DNA of 64,000 nucleotides, taken from NCBI RefSeq assembly GCF_902805515.1, contig NZ_CADCTE010000101.1, positions 23,896-87,895 on the forward strand, read 5' to 3'. Under the pieces are notes generated by a model, which made no database searches, was not told the origin of the DNA, and was given only the letters and a program-made list of their open reading frames with translations. This document shows positions 52,138 to 61,099 of this stretch, in pieces (positions within the stretch are counted from its first letter, which is position 1; every line of letters starts with the position of its first letter). The translations under genes were made by a program, and so were the position numbers. This stretch comes from an uncultured Arthrobacter sp. Its GTDB lineage: Bacteria > Actinomycetota > Actinomycetes > Actinomycetales > Micrococcaceae.

Positions 52138-53640
52138 ATGGCAGCCATCGCAGTAGACGCCGGAACAACCATGATCAAGGCCGTCGGCTACGACGACGCC
52201 GGAATCGAAACGGTCGTCGTCCGGCTTCCCACAGCCGTGGGCCACCCCCACCCGGGGTGGGCCGAGCAGGACATGGATTCGGTCTGGAACGCCGTCGCCG
52301 CAGGCATCCGCAGCGTCGCAACACAGCTGGAGGGGACGATCGACTTCCTGGCCATCACCGGCCAGGGCGACGGCAGCTGGCTCGTGGACTCCGACGGCAA
52401 CCCCACCGGGCCCGCGGTCCTGTGGAATGATGGGCGGGCCGGCGCGATTGTGGAGCAGTGGCGCGGCGAGGGCATCCTCGATGAAACCTTCGCCACCAAT
52501 GGATCGCTGACCTTCGCCGGACTTCCCAATGCCATTCTGGCGTGGTTCTCACAGCACGATCCGCAGCGGCTCAGGTCCTCGGCGGCCTCGCTCACCTGCG
52601 ACGGCTACCTGTTCCTAAAGCTCACCGGGGTGGCGGCGGTCGACGGTTCCGACGGCGCCGCGCCGTTCCTGGACATTCGAAGCAAGGAATACGCTCCCGG
52701 ACTGTTCGCCGCATACGACCTGGCCTGGGCGCGGGATCTGATGCCCGATGTCCTCGCCGATTCCGACCGGACGCGCCCGTTGGCTCCGGCCGCCGCGAGC
52801 GAGGTTGGCCTGCCGGCCGGAACGCCGGTGGTCATGTCCTCCTATGACATCGCCTCCACCTCCATCGGTGCCGGAGCAGTCCTTCCAGGTCAGGCCTGCA
52901 GCATCCTCGGGACCACCCTGTGCACCGAGGTCGTCATCGACCGGATCGACACCACCGGCGCCCCCGCCGGGTTGACAGTCGCCCTGGGCATCGACGGACG
53001 CTACCTGCGCGCCCTGCCGACTCTGGCCGGCGGTGAGGTCATTCAGTGGGCCTGCGCCATGCTGAACTGCGCCACGCCCGCCGAATTCACCGAACTCGCC
53101 GCCCGCAGCGCCCCGGGCGCCGAGGGACTGATCTTCCTTCCGTACCTTTCACCCGCAGGAGAACGTGCGCCCTTCCTCGACCCGCAGGCGCGGGGCAGCT
53201 TCCTTGGCCTCTCCCTCGCGCACGGGCGCGCCGAACTCGCCCGGGCTGTCCTCGAGGGACTTACCTTCGTCATCCGCGACTGCCTTGAGGCCGCGGGGCC
53301 GGCGCCGACGGAACTGCGGGTGTGCGGCGGGGGAGCCGATAACGCCATGTGGCTCGGCCTGATCGCCACCATGACCGGCATTCCGGTCCGAAGGCTCGCC
53401 GACGCCGAGGTGGGGGCGCGCGGAGCGTTCCTTGTCGGACTTGCAGCGACGGGCGGAGCCGCCTCCGTGGAGGAGGCCGTTGCAGCCCATGTGCGCATCG
53501 ATGCCAGCCACGAACCGTCCGCGGCCGACAGCGGTTTCTACGACCGCCTGTACACCGACTTCCTCACCCTGCGCGAGGACGCACGCCGGTCCTGGCCGGT
53601 GCTGGCCCGCCTGCGGGCCGACAGCCGGGTATCGCTGTGA
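52138..53640 (+). CDS. FGGY-family carbohydrate kinase 1
   Basis: 500 residues. FGGY motifs: IAVDAGTTMIKAVGYD (phosphate loop), GQGDGSWLVDSDGN and AVLWNDGRAG in the substrate domain, and LRVCGGGADNAMWLGLIATM near the C-terminus. It resembles the L-xylulokinase/erythritol kinase side more than XylB. ATP-dependent phosphorylation of a sugar or polyol. A second FGGY kinase follows with a GTGA overlap, an unusual arrangement suggesting two related substrates or successive steps. Confidence 0.9.
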   Translation: MAAIAVDAGTTMIKAVGYDDAGIETVVVRLPTAVGHPHPGWAEQDMDSVWNAVAAGIRSVATQLEGTIDFLAITGQGDGSWLVDSDGNPTGPAVLWNDGRAGAIVEQWRGEGILDETFATNGSLTFAGLPNAILAWFSQHDPQRLRSSAASLTCDGYLFLKLTGVAAVDGSDGAAPFLDIRSKEYAPGLFAAYDLAWARDLMPDVLADSDRTRPLAPAAASEVGLPAGTPVVMSSYDIASTSIGAGAVLPGQACSILGTTLCTEVVIDRIDTTGAPAGLTVALGIDGRYLRALPTLAGGEVIQWACAMLNCATPAEFTELAARSAPGAEGLIFLPYLSPAGERAPFLDPQARGSFLGLSLAHGRAELARAVLEGLTFVIRDCLEAAGPAPTELRVCGGGADNAMWLGLIATMTGIPVRRLADAEVGARGAFLVGLAATGGAASVEEAVAAHVRIDASHEPSAADSGFYDRLYTDFLTLREDARRSWPVLARLRADSRVSL

Positions 53641-55127
53641 ACCCCGGGGAGGGCGCGGCCGCATGGATGGGAATCGACCTCGGCACGCAAAGCGTCCGCG
53701 TCCTTCTTGTCGATGACTCCGGCACCACGCTGGGCTCGGCCACAGCGCCCCTGACGAGCATCCGGAAGGGAAACCGGCACGAACAGGACCCCGAACAGTG
53801 GTGGGGCGCCGTCGTCGCCGCCTCGCGTGAAGCCCTCGCCGGGGTCCCGGGCGTCCCGGTCCGCGGCGTGGCCGTGGACGGAACCTCGGGAACGATCCTC
53901 CTTGCGGACGGGCACGGAAACCCGCTGACGCCGGGGCTGATGTACGACGACGGCCGCGCCCACCTGGAAGCGGACCGGGTCAACGACACCGGCGGGCCGA
54001 CCTGGGCAGCGCTCGGGTATCAGCGGATGCAGCCCTCCTGGGCGCTGCCCAAGCTCGTCTGGCTGCAGGCCCACCACGCGGCCCTGGTGAAGGCGCCCGG
54101 CACGCAGCTCATGCACCAGGCCGACTTCATCAACCGGCGGCTGGCCGGCCACAACATTCCGACCGACCTCAGCAACGCGTTGAAAACCGGCGTCCACCTC
54201 ATGGAGGAATCGTGGCCCGAGGGGCTGTTGGATACCCTCGGCGTTCCACAGTCCGTCCTTCCGCCCCTGGTCCGCTCCGGTACGGTCATCGCCGGCGTCG
54301 GCGGCGACGCGGCGGTGCAGGCAGGGATTCCCGCGGGCACACCCGTCATCTCAGGTGCCACGGACGGGTGCGCCGCCCAGATCGGCGCCGGTGCCCTGAG
54401 CACCGGGGACTGGAACTCGGTGGTCGGTACGACGCTGATACTGAAGGGCGTCTCCGATACGCTCCTGCAGGACCCGCTGGGGGTCGTGTACTCCCACAAG
54501 GGCCCCGACGGACGGTGGCTGCCGGGCGGAGCCTCCAGTTCCGGTGCCGGGCTCATTGCCAGGGATCTCGCGGGGAGGGACCTCGCGGCCCTCGAAGAGG
54601 CTGCCCGCACGGTCAGCCCCGGCTCCGTGGTCACCTACCCGCTGGTCTCGCCGGGCGAACGCTTTCCCTTCGCGGCGCCCGACGCCCGGGAGTTCACCCT
54701 CGGCGTGCCCGGAAGCGACGCCGAACGGTACGCCGCCATCCTGCAGGGCCTGGCGTATATCGAGAGGCTCTGCTTTGACTACCTCGCTTCCCTTGGAGCC
54801 TCCACCTCCGGAAGGCTGACCTTCACCGGCGGCGCCACCAAAAGCCGCTACTGGTCCCAGCTGAGGGCCGACGTCCTGGGCCGGGCGGTCGAGCTGCCGG
54901 GCAATTCCGAACCGGCGCTCGGCATGGCCGTCCTCGCCGCCGCCGCCGTCTCCGGCAGGTCGGCCGCGGAGGCCGCCGCAGGGATGGTGCGGATCCGGGA
55001 CACGATCAGCCCGCGGCCCGAGTATGCAGACCGTTTCGGCCCCGGGTACCTGATGTTCGTGAGCGGGCTCGAAGAGCGCGGATGGCTCAATCCACACACC
55101 GCCGCCTACGCACGGAGTAACCTATGA
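53637..55127 (+). CDS. FGGY-family carbohydrate kinase 2
   Basis: 496 residues. GIDLGTQSVRVLLVDD forms the phosphate loop; VAVDGTSGTILLADGHGNPL replaces the usual xylulokinase signature and is typical of the ribulokinase-like/FGGY-carbohydrate-kinase subgroup. The C-terminal part has LTFTGGATKSRYWSQLRADV. GTG overlaps the stop of kinase 1. It differs strongly from kinase 1 and from XylB at 24074, so three FGGY paralogues of separate origin lie in the window. Confidence 0.9.
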   Translation: MNPGEGAAAWMGIDLGTQSVRVLLVDDSGTTLGSATAPLTSIRKGNRHEQDPEQWWGAVVAASREALAGVPGVPVRGVAVDGTSGTILLADGHGNPLTPGLMYDDGRAHLEADRVNDTGGPTWAALGYQRMQPSWALPKLVWLQAHHAALVKAPGTQLMHQADFINRRLAGHNIPTDLSNALKTGVHLMEESWPEGLLDTLGVPQSVLPPLVRSGTVIAGVGGDAAVQAGIPAGTPVISGATDGCAAQIGAGALSTGDWNSVVGTTLILKGVSDTLLQDPLGVVYSHKGPDGRWLPGGASSSGAGLIARDLAGRDLAALEEAARTVSPGSVVTYPLVSPGERFPFAAPDAREFTLGVPGSDAERYAAILQGLAYIERLCFDYLASLGASTSGRLTFTGGATKSRYWSQLRADVLGRAVELPGNSEPALGMAVLAAAAVSGRSAAEAAAGMVRIRDTISPRPEYADRFGPGYLMFVSGLEERGWLNPHTAAYARSNL

Positions 55128-55738
55128 CCACCTTTATCCTGACCCGCCACGGCGAAACGATCTGGCACGCCGAGAACCGGTATGCCGGCCGCAGCGATAT
55201 CCCCCTCACCCCCAAGGGCGAGCAGCAGGGCGCGGGCCTGGCCCGGTGGGCGGCCGGCGCAGGCCTTACCGGCATCTGGTCCTCGACCCTGGGACGGGCG
55301 GCCCAGACCGCGCGGGGGTCCGCGGAGGCGACCGGCCTGGAGCTGCACCTGGACCCGCGTCTGGTTGAGCTCGACTTCGGCCAGGGTGAGGGCCTCACCG
55401 CCGCCGAGATGCACCGGCAGTTCCCCGACGCGCTTGCAGCCTTCCGCGAGGATCCGGTGGCCTCTCATCTCCCCGGAGGCGAGGACCCGGTGCTCGCCAT
55501 CCAGCGCTACCACCAGGTGCTGCAGGCGATCAGCGAGGAGGACCCCGACGGGCGGGTCCTCCTCGTCGCTCACTCAACGATGATCCGGCTGGTCCTCTGC
55601 AGCTACCTAAGTCTGCCCCTGGCCGCCTACCGCCGCGTGTTCCCCGTCCTTGGCAACTGCTCGTTGACCGAGCTGCGGACCGGCGGCGACGGCGCGGCCC
55701 TCCTCCGATACAACGCGCCGGCGCTCCCGGCGTCGTAG
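55124..55738 (+). CDS. Histidine phosphatase family protein
   Basis: 204 residues. LTRHGETIWHAENRYAGRSD has the phosphorylated His in RHG (residues 8-10); a later H in LLVAHSTMIRLV completes the site. Members are phosphoglycerate mutases or broad phosphatases. The start overlaps the kinase 2 stop (ATGA). In an operon with two kinases it may remove phosphate from a dead-end sugar phosphate or carry out a pathway dephosphorylation. Confidence 0.9.
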   Translation: MTTFILTRHGETIWHAENRYAGRSDIPLTPKGEQQGAGLARWAAGAGLTGIWSSTLGRAAQTARGSAEATGLELHLDPRLVELDFGQGEGLTAAEMHRQFPDALAAFREDPVASHLPGGEDPVLAIQRYHQVLQAISEEDPDGRVLLVAHSTMIRLVLCSYLSLPLAAYRRVFPVLGNCSLTELRTGGDGAALLRYNAPALPAS

Positions 55739-55786
55739 GGAAAGTCCGCTCCGGCCGTCCCCCTCCATCTTCCGAAGGAACACGCA

Positions 55787-56842
55787 ATGACAATCCGCAT
55801 CCTCGCCGCCGGCGACCACTTCGTCCAGAACTCCCTGCTGATCGACGCCATCGAACGCCAGAACCCGGGCGCGGCGTCCTTCTCCGAACTGACACTGCCC
55901 TGGCCCGTGACCCCCTTCGGCAGGGTCGCCGAGGTGGACGAGGCCTCCGGCACCGAGGAAGAGCTTATCGAGGCCCTCCAGGGCGTTGCGGTCTGCGCAA
56001 CGCAGATGGCTCCGCTCACCGAAACCGTCCTGTCGCAGTGCCCTGACCTGTTGCTGTTCAGCATTGGACGTGGAGGGCCCGTCAATGCCAATGTCGAGGC
56101 GGCAACCAGGCACGGCGTCGCGGTGACCTATGCTCCGGGACGGAATTCGACCGCCACCGCCGAGCACACTGTGGCGATGATGCTCGCCGCGGCCCGGCGC
56201 ATCCCGGCGACCCACTCCGACCTGCTCGGAGGCCAGTGGCGGGGCGATTACTACATGTACGACAGCGTCGGACCCGAACTGGACGGCAGCACCGTCGGAC
56301 TGGTGGGATACGGTGCCATCGGACGCAAGGTCGCCCGGATCCTCACCGGTTTCGGCGCGCGGGTCCTCGTGCACGACCCGTACGTCACCCAGGAGGTCCT
56401 TGGTGACTCGGCGCGGTTGGTCGGGTTGCCGGAACTGCTTGGCAGCTCACGCATTGTGTCCCTGCACGCCAGGGTTACTGCAGAAACCACCGGCATGATC
56501 GGGGCGGAGGAGATAGCAGCCATGCCACGGGGGTCGATCCTCGTGAACTGCGCACGGGGTGCCCTGCTCGACTATGAGGCGGCGTTGGACGGGCTGGAAT
56601 CGGGCCGGCTTTTCGGAGCGGCGTTCGATGTCTTTCCCGAGGAGCCGATTCCGTCGGATTCGCGGCTGCTCACCACGCCCGGAGTGGTGATGACCCCGCA
56701 CCTCGCCGGGTCGAGCAGGGAGACGGCCCACAACGCCGCGTCCATTATCGCCGGTGAGATCGGGCGCCATCTGCGGGGAGAGCCTCTCAAATACTGCGCC
56801 AACCCCGACGTTTTCGCCACCGGACATCGGATCACCCGCTGA
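55787..56842 (+). CDS. NAD-dependent D-2-hydroxyacid dehydrogenase
   Basis: 351 residues. Rossmann motif GLVGYGAIGRKVARIL near 170; catalytic Arg in LVNCARGALLDY, Glu in the FPEEPI region and His in TPHLAGSS. It resembles phosphoglycerate dehydrogenase-like enzymes without a regulatory domain. Last gene of the operon, 48 bases after the phosphatase, with GAAGGAA before the ATG. A pathway intermediate is therefore probably a 2-hydroxy or 2-keto acid. Confidence 0.9.
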   Translation: MTIRILAAGDHFVQNSLLIDAIERQNPGAASFSELTLPWPVTPFGRVAEVDEASGTEEELIEALQGVAVCATQMAPLTETVLSQCPDLLLFSIGRGGPVNANVEAATRHGVAVTYAPGRNSTATAEHTVAMMLAAARRIPATHSDLLGGQWRGDYYMYDSVGPELDGSTVGLVGYGAIGRKVARILTGFGARVLVHDPYVTQEVLGDSARLVGLPELLGSSRIVSLHARVTAETTGMIGAEEIAAMPRGSILVNCARGALLDYEAALDGLESGRLFGAAFDVFPEEPIPSDSRLLTTPGVVMTPHLAGSSRETAHNAASIIAGEIGRHLRGEPLKYCANPDVFATGHRITR

Positions 56843-57209
56843 CCGGACCGGGCCGGGGCATTGTGCGCCAGGGGTGTTTTATTGGGAGGACAGGGCCCGT
56901 CGTGTGCTGCCGGTTGCGGACAGGAACCGGCGTGGGACCTTGAGCCGAATACGGCGCGCGGACCGGCCCGGGGGTCTTACCGGCCGATGACCGGTCCTGC
57001 ACGTTGCACCCGGTGATCTGCATCCTCGGGGGAGCGTGCTCAACCAGGACGGTTCCCCCGCAAAAAGGCCTCGATCGGGTAGGCCGCGATCAACGCTGGA
57101 CGCGCTCGGACGGGCACGCAGACTTAGTTCAACCCGTATCGTCCGGCTTATGGTTTAGCGTTTTCCCGGCGCGTAAGCTGTCGCTAACTCAGCTAGCGAA
57201 AGGGAAGTC
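56843..57209. other. Intergenic region upstream of DUF2630 gene
   Basis: 367 bases. Near the end, TCGCTA-n7-TAGCGA (57181-57199) forms a small hairpin just before the ribosome site of the DUF2630 gene. Nothing else recognisable. Confidence 0.5.
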
Positions 57210-57458
57210 ATGGACGACTCGAACGTTTTCACTGAAATTGGAAAATTGGTCGAAGAAGAGCATGATCTGAGGTCGGGCGCTGACGATATCGGGCCATCAG
57301 CTAGATCGGACACAGCCTCTAAGTTGAAGCGTATTGAGCAGGACCTTGACCGGTGCTGGGACCTTCTTCGACAGCGGCGTGCACGGCGCGAATTCGGCCA
57401 GAACCCGAAGGAGGCGCAGGTTCGTCCCGCAGGGCAGGTCCAGGGCTACAAACAGTAA
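57210..57458 (+). CDS. DUF2630 family small protein
   Basis: 82 residues, mostly helical and charged. MDDSNVFTEIGKLVEEEHDL and LKRIEQDLDRCWDLLRQRRA match the actinobacterial DUF2630 family, whose function is unknown. GGGAAG precedes the ATG. The TCGCTA...TAGCGA hairpin in the leader may mask the ribosome site. It stands alone. Confidence 0.88.
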   Translation: MDDSNVFTEIGKLVEEEHDLRSGADDIGPSARSDTASKLKRIEQDLDRCWDLLRQRRARREFGQNPKEAQVRPAGQVQGYKQ

Positions 57459-57924
57459 CACCGCCCCCGCTGGCCATGGTGCCGTCCCCCAGGCGGAGCG
57501 GGTATCGGCCACCCCAAGGAGCCGACCGGGTCAGCACGGACGACGCTGAACCTGGACCCATCCGGCCGGTGGCAACCGGTGCTACGAGCCGGTGGGGCGG
57601 GGGAGCGGCGTTGGGCCCGACGGTACTGGGCGAGCTCTGCCCGTTGGATCGGCGCGGGCGTCACCAGGTGCCCTGGAAGGGCGCTGCGGAGGCGGTGGCA
57701 TGCACCGGGCAGAGCTCGCCGGAGGCGGTGGCATGCACCGGGCCGCGCCCCGGCGGGGGAGCGGGCGGCGGGAACGAACAGTGCGGGGCCGGCTTCATGC
57801 CCGAATTACAGCGCCTTGGACTGCCGGGTCAGCGGAGATTCGTATCGGCGGGACGTTTCCTCCCTGGCTCCCGAGCGCCGAGCCCGGCCGCCGCAGTACC
57901 GGGGCCCGCGCCGGAGGAATACGT
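57459..57924. other. Intergenic region with a 33-base-period tandem repeat
   Basis: 466 bases. A 23-base sequence containing GGAGGCGGTGGCATGCACC occurs at 57688-57710 and again at 57721-57743. No gene was supported. Confidence 0.6.
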
Positions 57925-58878
57925 TTAGGCCGGGTGCACCTTGTTGATCAGGTCCAGGGATATTTCCCACAGGCGTTCGGCTGCTGCCGGGTCCAGCGCG
58001 TAGTCCCTCACCCCGTGCACACCGTTGATGATCTGCGGAACGACGTCCGCTTCACGGCAGTCTTCAAAGTACCGCCCGCCGATCCCATCCAGCAGGGATG
58101 ACGTTGCGGCGAAAACGGACGTGGCCGCGCCCTGTGCCGGAGTCTTGACCAGCAGACCCGACGCTGCGGCGGCGGCCTGCGCCGCGGCTTTGGCCCCGGG
58201 CGCCCAGTGCCGTTGCAGGTTGGTCCAGATACCTCCTGGCATGACGGCGTTGACGGTGATGCCGTCTGCGGCCCAGCGCCGGGAGGCTTCGACGGCAAAG
58301 AGCACATTGGCGGTCTTGGACTGCCCGTAGGCCTGCCCCGGATCATACGGCCGCCGTTTGAAGAAGAGATCGTCGAAGACCACCTCGGAATTCCCGTGCC
58401 CACTCGAACTGACCGAGACGATGCGCGCTGTCCGTGCTGCGGCAAGTGCGGGACGCAGGCCCACGGCGAGGGCGAAGTGGCCAAGATGGTTGGTGGCGAA
58501 CTGCAGTTCCCACCCCTGCTCCGTATAGGTCTCGGGAGTCATCATGATGCCCGCATTGTTGACCAACAGGTGCAATGGCCCGTTCCATGCGGCGGCAAAC
58601 CGGTCCACCGAGGTCGGGTCCGCAAGATCCAGCGCGGCGGCCCGCGCCCGGGTGTTTCCGGTGCTGTCGATAATCGCCTGCGCGGTGAGGTGCCCGGCGC
58701 CGGGGTTGCGCACGGCCAGGGTGACAGCGGCCCCGGCGTGGGCCAGGGCGCGGGCCGTTTCCACGCCGATGCCCGATGACGCTCCGGTCACCACCGCGGT
58801 GGTGCCCGTCAGGTCGACATCCCGGACGACGTCAAGGGCGGTGCTTCGCGCAGTGAAGGCCGGGTCGTGAAGTCTCAC
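57925..58878 (-). CDS. SDR oxidoreductase (retinol-dehydrogenase-like)
   Basis: 317 residues. Cofactor motif TGASSGIG near 33, structural NNAG, catalytic Ser in SVSSSGHG, and the YxxxK pair in AYGQSKTAN. The extended size and the VFDDLFF segment place it with retinol dehydrogenase/protochlorophyllide reductase-like SDRs. NAD(P)-dependent reduction or oxidation of a carbonyl or alcohol. It follows a second SDR after five bases; both are divergent from the XRE regulator. Confidence 0.9.
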   Translation of the reverse strand: MRLHDPAFTARSTALDVVRDVDLTGTTAVVTGASSGIGVETARALAHAGAAVTLAVRNPGAGHLTAQAIIDSTGNTRARAAALDLADPTSVDRFAAAWNGPLHLLVNNAGIMMTPETYTEQGWELQFATNHLGHFALAVGLRPALAAARTARIVSVSSSGHGNSEVVFDDLFFKRRPYDPGQAYGQSKTANVLFAVEASRRWAADGITVNAVMPGGIWTNLQRHWAPGAKAAAQAAAAASGLLVKTPAQGAATSVFAATSSLLDGIGGRYFEDCREADVVPQIINGVHGVRDYALDPAAAERLWEISLDLINKVHPA

Positions 58879-58883
58879 GGGGA

Positions 58884-59696
58884 TCAGCCCAGCCTGGTGA
58901 AGGAGATTCCACCGTCGATGCTCAGGGTGCTTCCGTGCATCATGCCCGCCTCGTCCGAGGCGAGGAAAACGGCGCCGTAGGCGATGTCGTCGGGGCGGAC
59001 CACGGCGCCGGCAGGGGTGCCTGCCGTGATGGCGTCGAGAATCTCCCGTGACGCCTCATTGCCCGGGGTGAGGGTGGCACCCGGTGCCAGAGTGTTGACC
59101 CGCACACCGCTGGGGCCGAATTCGGCTGCCCAGGCCCTCGTGAGCTGCTCCAGGGCGGCCTTGGTCGCGGTGTACATTCCGGCATAGGGGGTGCCGACCC
59201 CTGCCATCCAGGAGCCGACGTTGATGACCGACCCACCGCCGCGGGCGGCCATGCCGGGCAGGATCGAACCGGCCAGCACGTGCGGTGCGCGCACGTTCAC
59301 CGCGAGCATCGCGTCGAGGTCGGCATCCTCGAGTCCTGCCGTGCTGGTGGCTGGGTAGATGCCCGCATTATTGACAAGAATGTCCACGCGGTCCTCGAGG
59401 AGGGCCTCGGCGTCTGCGGCGAACCGGCGGATCTGGTCGTAGCTTCCGGCCAGATCAACGGCCAGGAAGTCCGAGCGTCCGCCGGCGTCCCGGATCAAGC
59501 GGACCACGGTGTCTCCCCGGGCCGTGTCCCTGCCGCTGACCAGGACGTGCGCCCCTTCTGCTGCAAGCGCCCGGGCGATGGCCTCACCGATTCCGCTGGT
59601 GGAACCGGTGACGACGGCGCGCTTGCCTTCAAGACGGCCAAGCGATGCGCGGGATGGGGACAGGGTGGACACAGCGGGCGGAGCAGAAGGGGTCAT
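58884..59696 (-). CDS. SDR oxidoreductase (classical)
   Basis: 270 residues. TGSTSGIG near 31, NNAG near 110, catalytic Ser in INVGSWM, and YTATKAA for the Tyr/Lys pair, with the C-terminal STLSIDGGIS typical of FabG-like enzymes. It is the first gene of a two-gene operon, about 100 bases from the divergent XRE regulator. Such XRE(MmyB)-SDR pairs are widespread in actinobacteria, with the regulator controlling the SDR genes. Confidence 0.92.
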   Translation of the reverse strand: MTPSAPPAVSTLSPSRASLGRLEGKRAVVTGSTSGIGEAIARALAAEGAHVLVSGRDTARGDTVVRLIRDAGGRSDFLAVDLAGSYDQIRRFAADAEALLEDRVDILVNNAGIYPATSTAGLEDADLDAMLAVNVRAPHVLAGSILPGMAARGGGSVINVGSWMAGVGTPYAGMYTATKAALEQLTRAWAAEFGPSGVRVNTLAPGATLTPGNEASREILDAITAGTPAGAVVRPDDIAYGAVFLASDEAGMMHGSTLSIDGGISFTRLG

Positions 59697-59798
59697 GGTT
59701 CAGTTTTACGGGGCCATGGCTGCGCCAACAAGGGCCCTGCCCAGCCGGGGCACGGCAGGACCAGCCTCGGGCGGAGCCGACCTTCTACCATGGGGGAC

Positions 59799-60647
59799 AT
59801 GACCGCAGACAGAAGCCAGCTCGGGGCGTTCCTGCGTTCCCGGCGCGACCAGTTGACGCCCGGCCAGGCGGGCATGCAGGCCTTCCCAGGTCCCCGGCGC
59901 GTGCCGGGGCTGCGGAAGGAGGAGCTGGCGGTCCTGGCAGGGGTGAGCCCTGACTACTATGGCCGGCTGGAACAGGGACGGCAGGCCAATATTTCGCGTT
60001 CGGTGCTGGAGGCCCTTGCCCGGGCCCTGCGCCTGACGGATACGGAACGGGACCATCTTTTCGACCTGGCGGGCCCGCCGGACCGGCCGGGAAGGTCGCC
60101 CGCGTCGGTGCAGCAGGCCGATCCGGGGCTGCTGCGCCTGATGGGCTCCCTCGATCACCTTCCGGCGCTGATTTTGGGCCAGCGTTCCGATGTACTGGCA
60201 ACGAACAGGCTGTTCACCATCGTGGTGCGCGATCTGGAGCCGTTCTCCTCCTTCGGGAGATTCCTGTTCCTTGATCCGCTCGCACGCCAGCGGATCATTA
60301 ATTGGGAACATTTCGCTGCCGCGTCCATTGCGGCGCTGCGGCGCGAATCCGGACGCCGGCCACACGACACGCGGCTGAAAGCCCTCATCGATGAACTGCG
60401 CAGCAAGGACGAGGACGCCGCCCGTTGGTGGGATGACCACACGGTGCAGGACTATGCCTCGGTCGCCAAGCAGATCAGGCATCCGCTGGCCGGTGAACTG
60501 TCCTTCGACCTTGAAATGGTCACTCCTCCGCTCGACCCGGACCAGCGCCTTATCGTCTACACGGTTCAGCCCGGGTCGGAAACGGCGCAGAAGATCCCGT
60601 TCCTCGCAAGCTGGAACGCGCAGGACACGGTCAAGCCGCTGACTTGA
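59799..60647 (+). CDS. XRE-family regulator with MmyB-like ligand-binding domain
   Basis: 282 residues. The helix-turn-helix (about 10-70) contains RRVPGLRKEELAVLAGVSPD and YYGRLEQGRQ, diagnostic of the group. The C-terminal MmyB-like PAS domain starts at about 110 (LPALILGQRSDVLATNRLF), which binds a lipid-like ligand in relatives. An in-frame ATG at 59790 is equally possible; neither has a well-spaced ribosome site. Divergent from the two SDRs and probably their regulator. Confidence 0.92.
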   Translation: MTADRSQLGAFLRSRRDQLTPGQAGMQAFPGPRRVPGLRKEELAVLAGVSPDYYGRLEQGRQANISRSVLEALARALRLTDTERDHLFDLAGPPDRPGRSPASVQQADPGLLRLMGSLDHLPALILGQRSDVLATNRLFTIVVRDLEPFSSFGRFLFLDPLARQRIINWEHFAAASIAALRRESGRRPHDTRLKALIDELRSKDEDAARWWDDHTVQDYASVAKQIRHPLAGELSFDLEMVTPPLDPDQRLIVYTVQPGSETAQKIPFLASWNAQDTVKPLT

Positions 60648-61099
60648 GCAGCCGCCCCGTCGGGCCCTGCGCGCCCTCGTCGGAGCGGCCCATTCGATCC
60701 ACCGACAGGATTTCCGACACGGCGCGTTTCGCGAAAAGATCCCTCAGGCCCGATGAAAACCAACGGTGCGCAGAAGGCGTACCGGTGGGCCATAGGCAAA
60801 GGCCAGGGTCGGGGATACCGGCTGACATCCGACGCATCGCATCTTCAGCAAGCCGTGGACCGGTAGCCGCCGGCCGGTGAACCTCGACGTGGGTGCATTC
60901 AGCAGTGTGCCCGGAATGCAGGCGACCTGAGACGGGCTGCCGCCGGCCCAAAAACCCCGCGGCCTTGGGCCAGCAGGCGCATGTCACCCTCGGTCACCGT
61001 TCTGCGCCAGGAGGACGCTGCGGTGCTGCAGCGACCTTGGGGAGCGCGCGCGGTGGCCTGGAACGGGAATACCCGTTGCCGCGCCGTAAACCGCCTGGC
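60648..61099. other. Convergent intergenic region, nothing recognised
   Basis: 452 bases between the XRE gene and the MFS exporter on the other strand. No gene or clear terminator was found. Confidence 0.55.
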
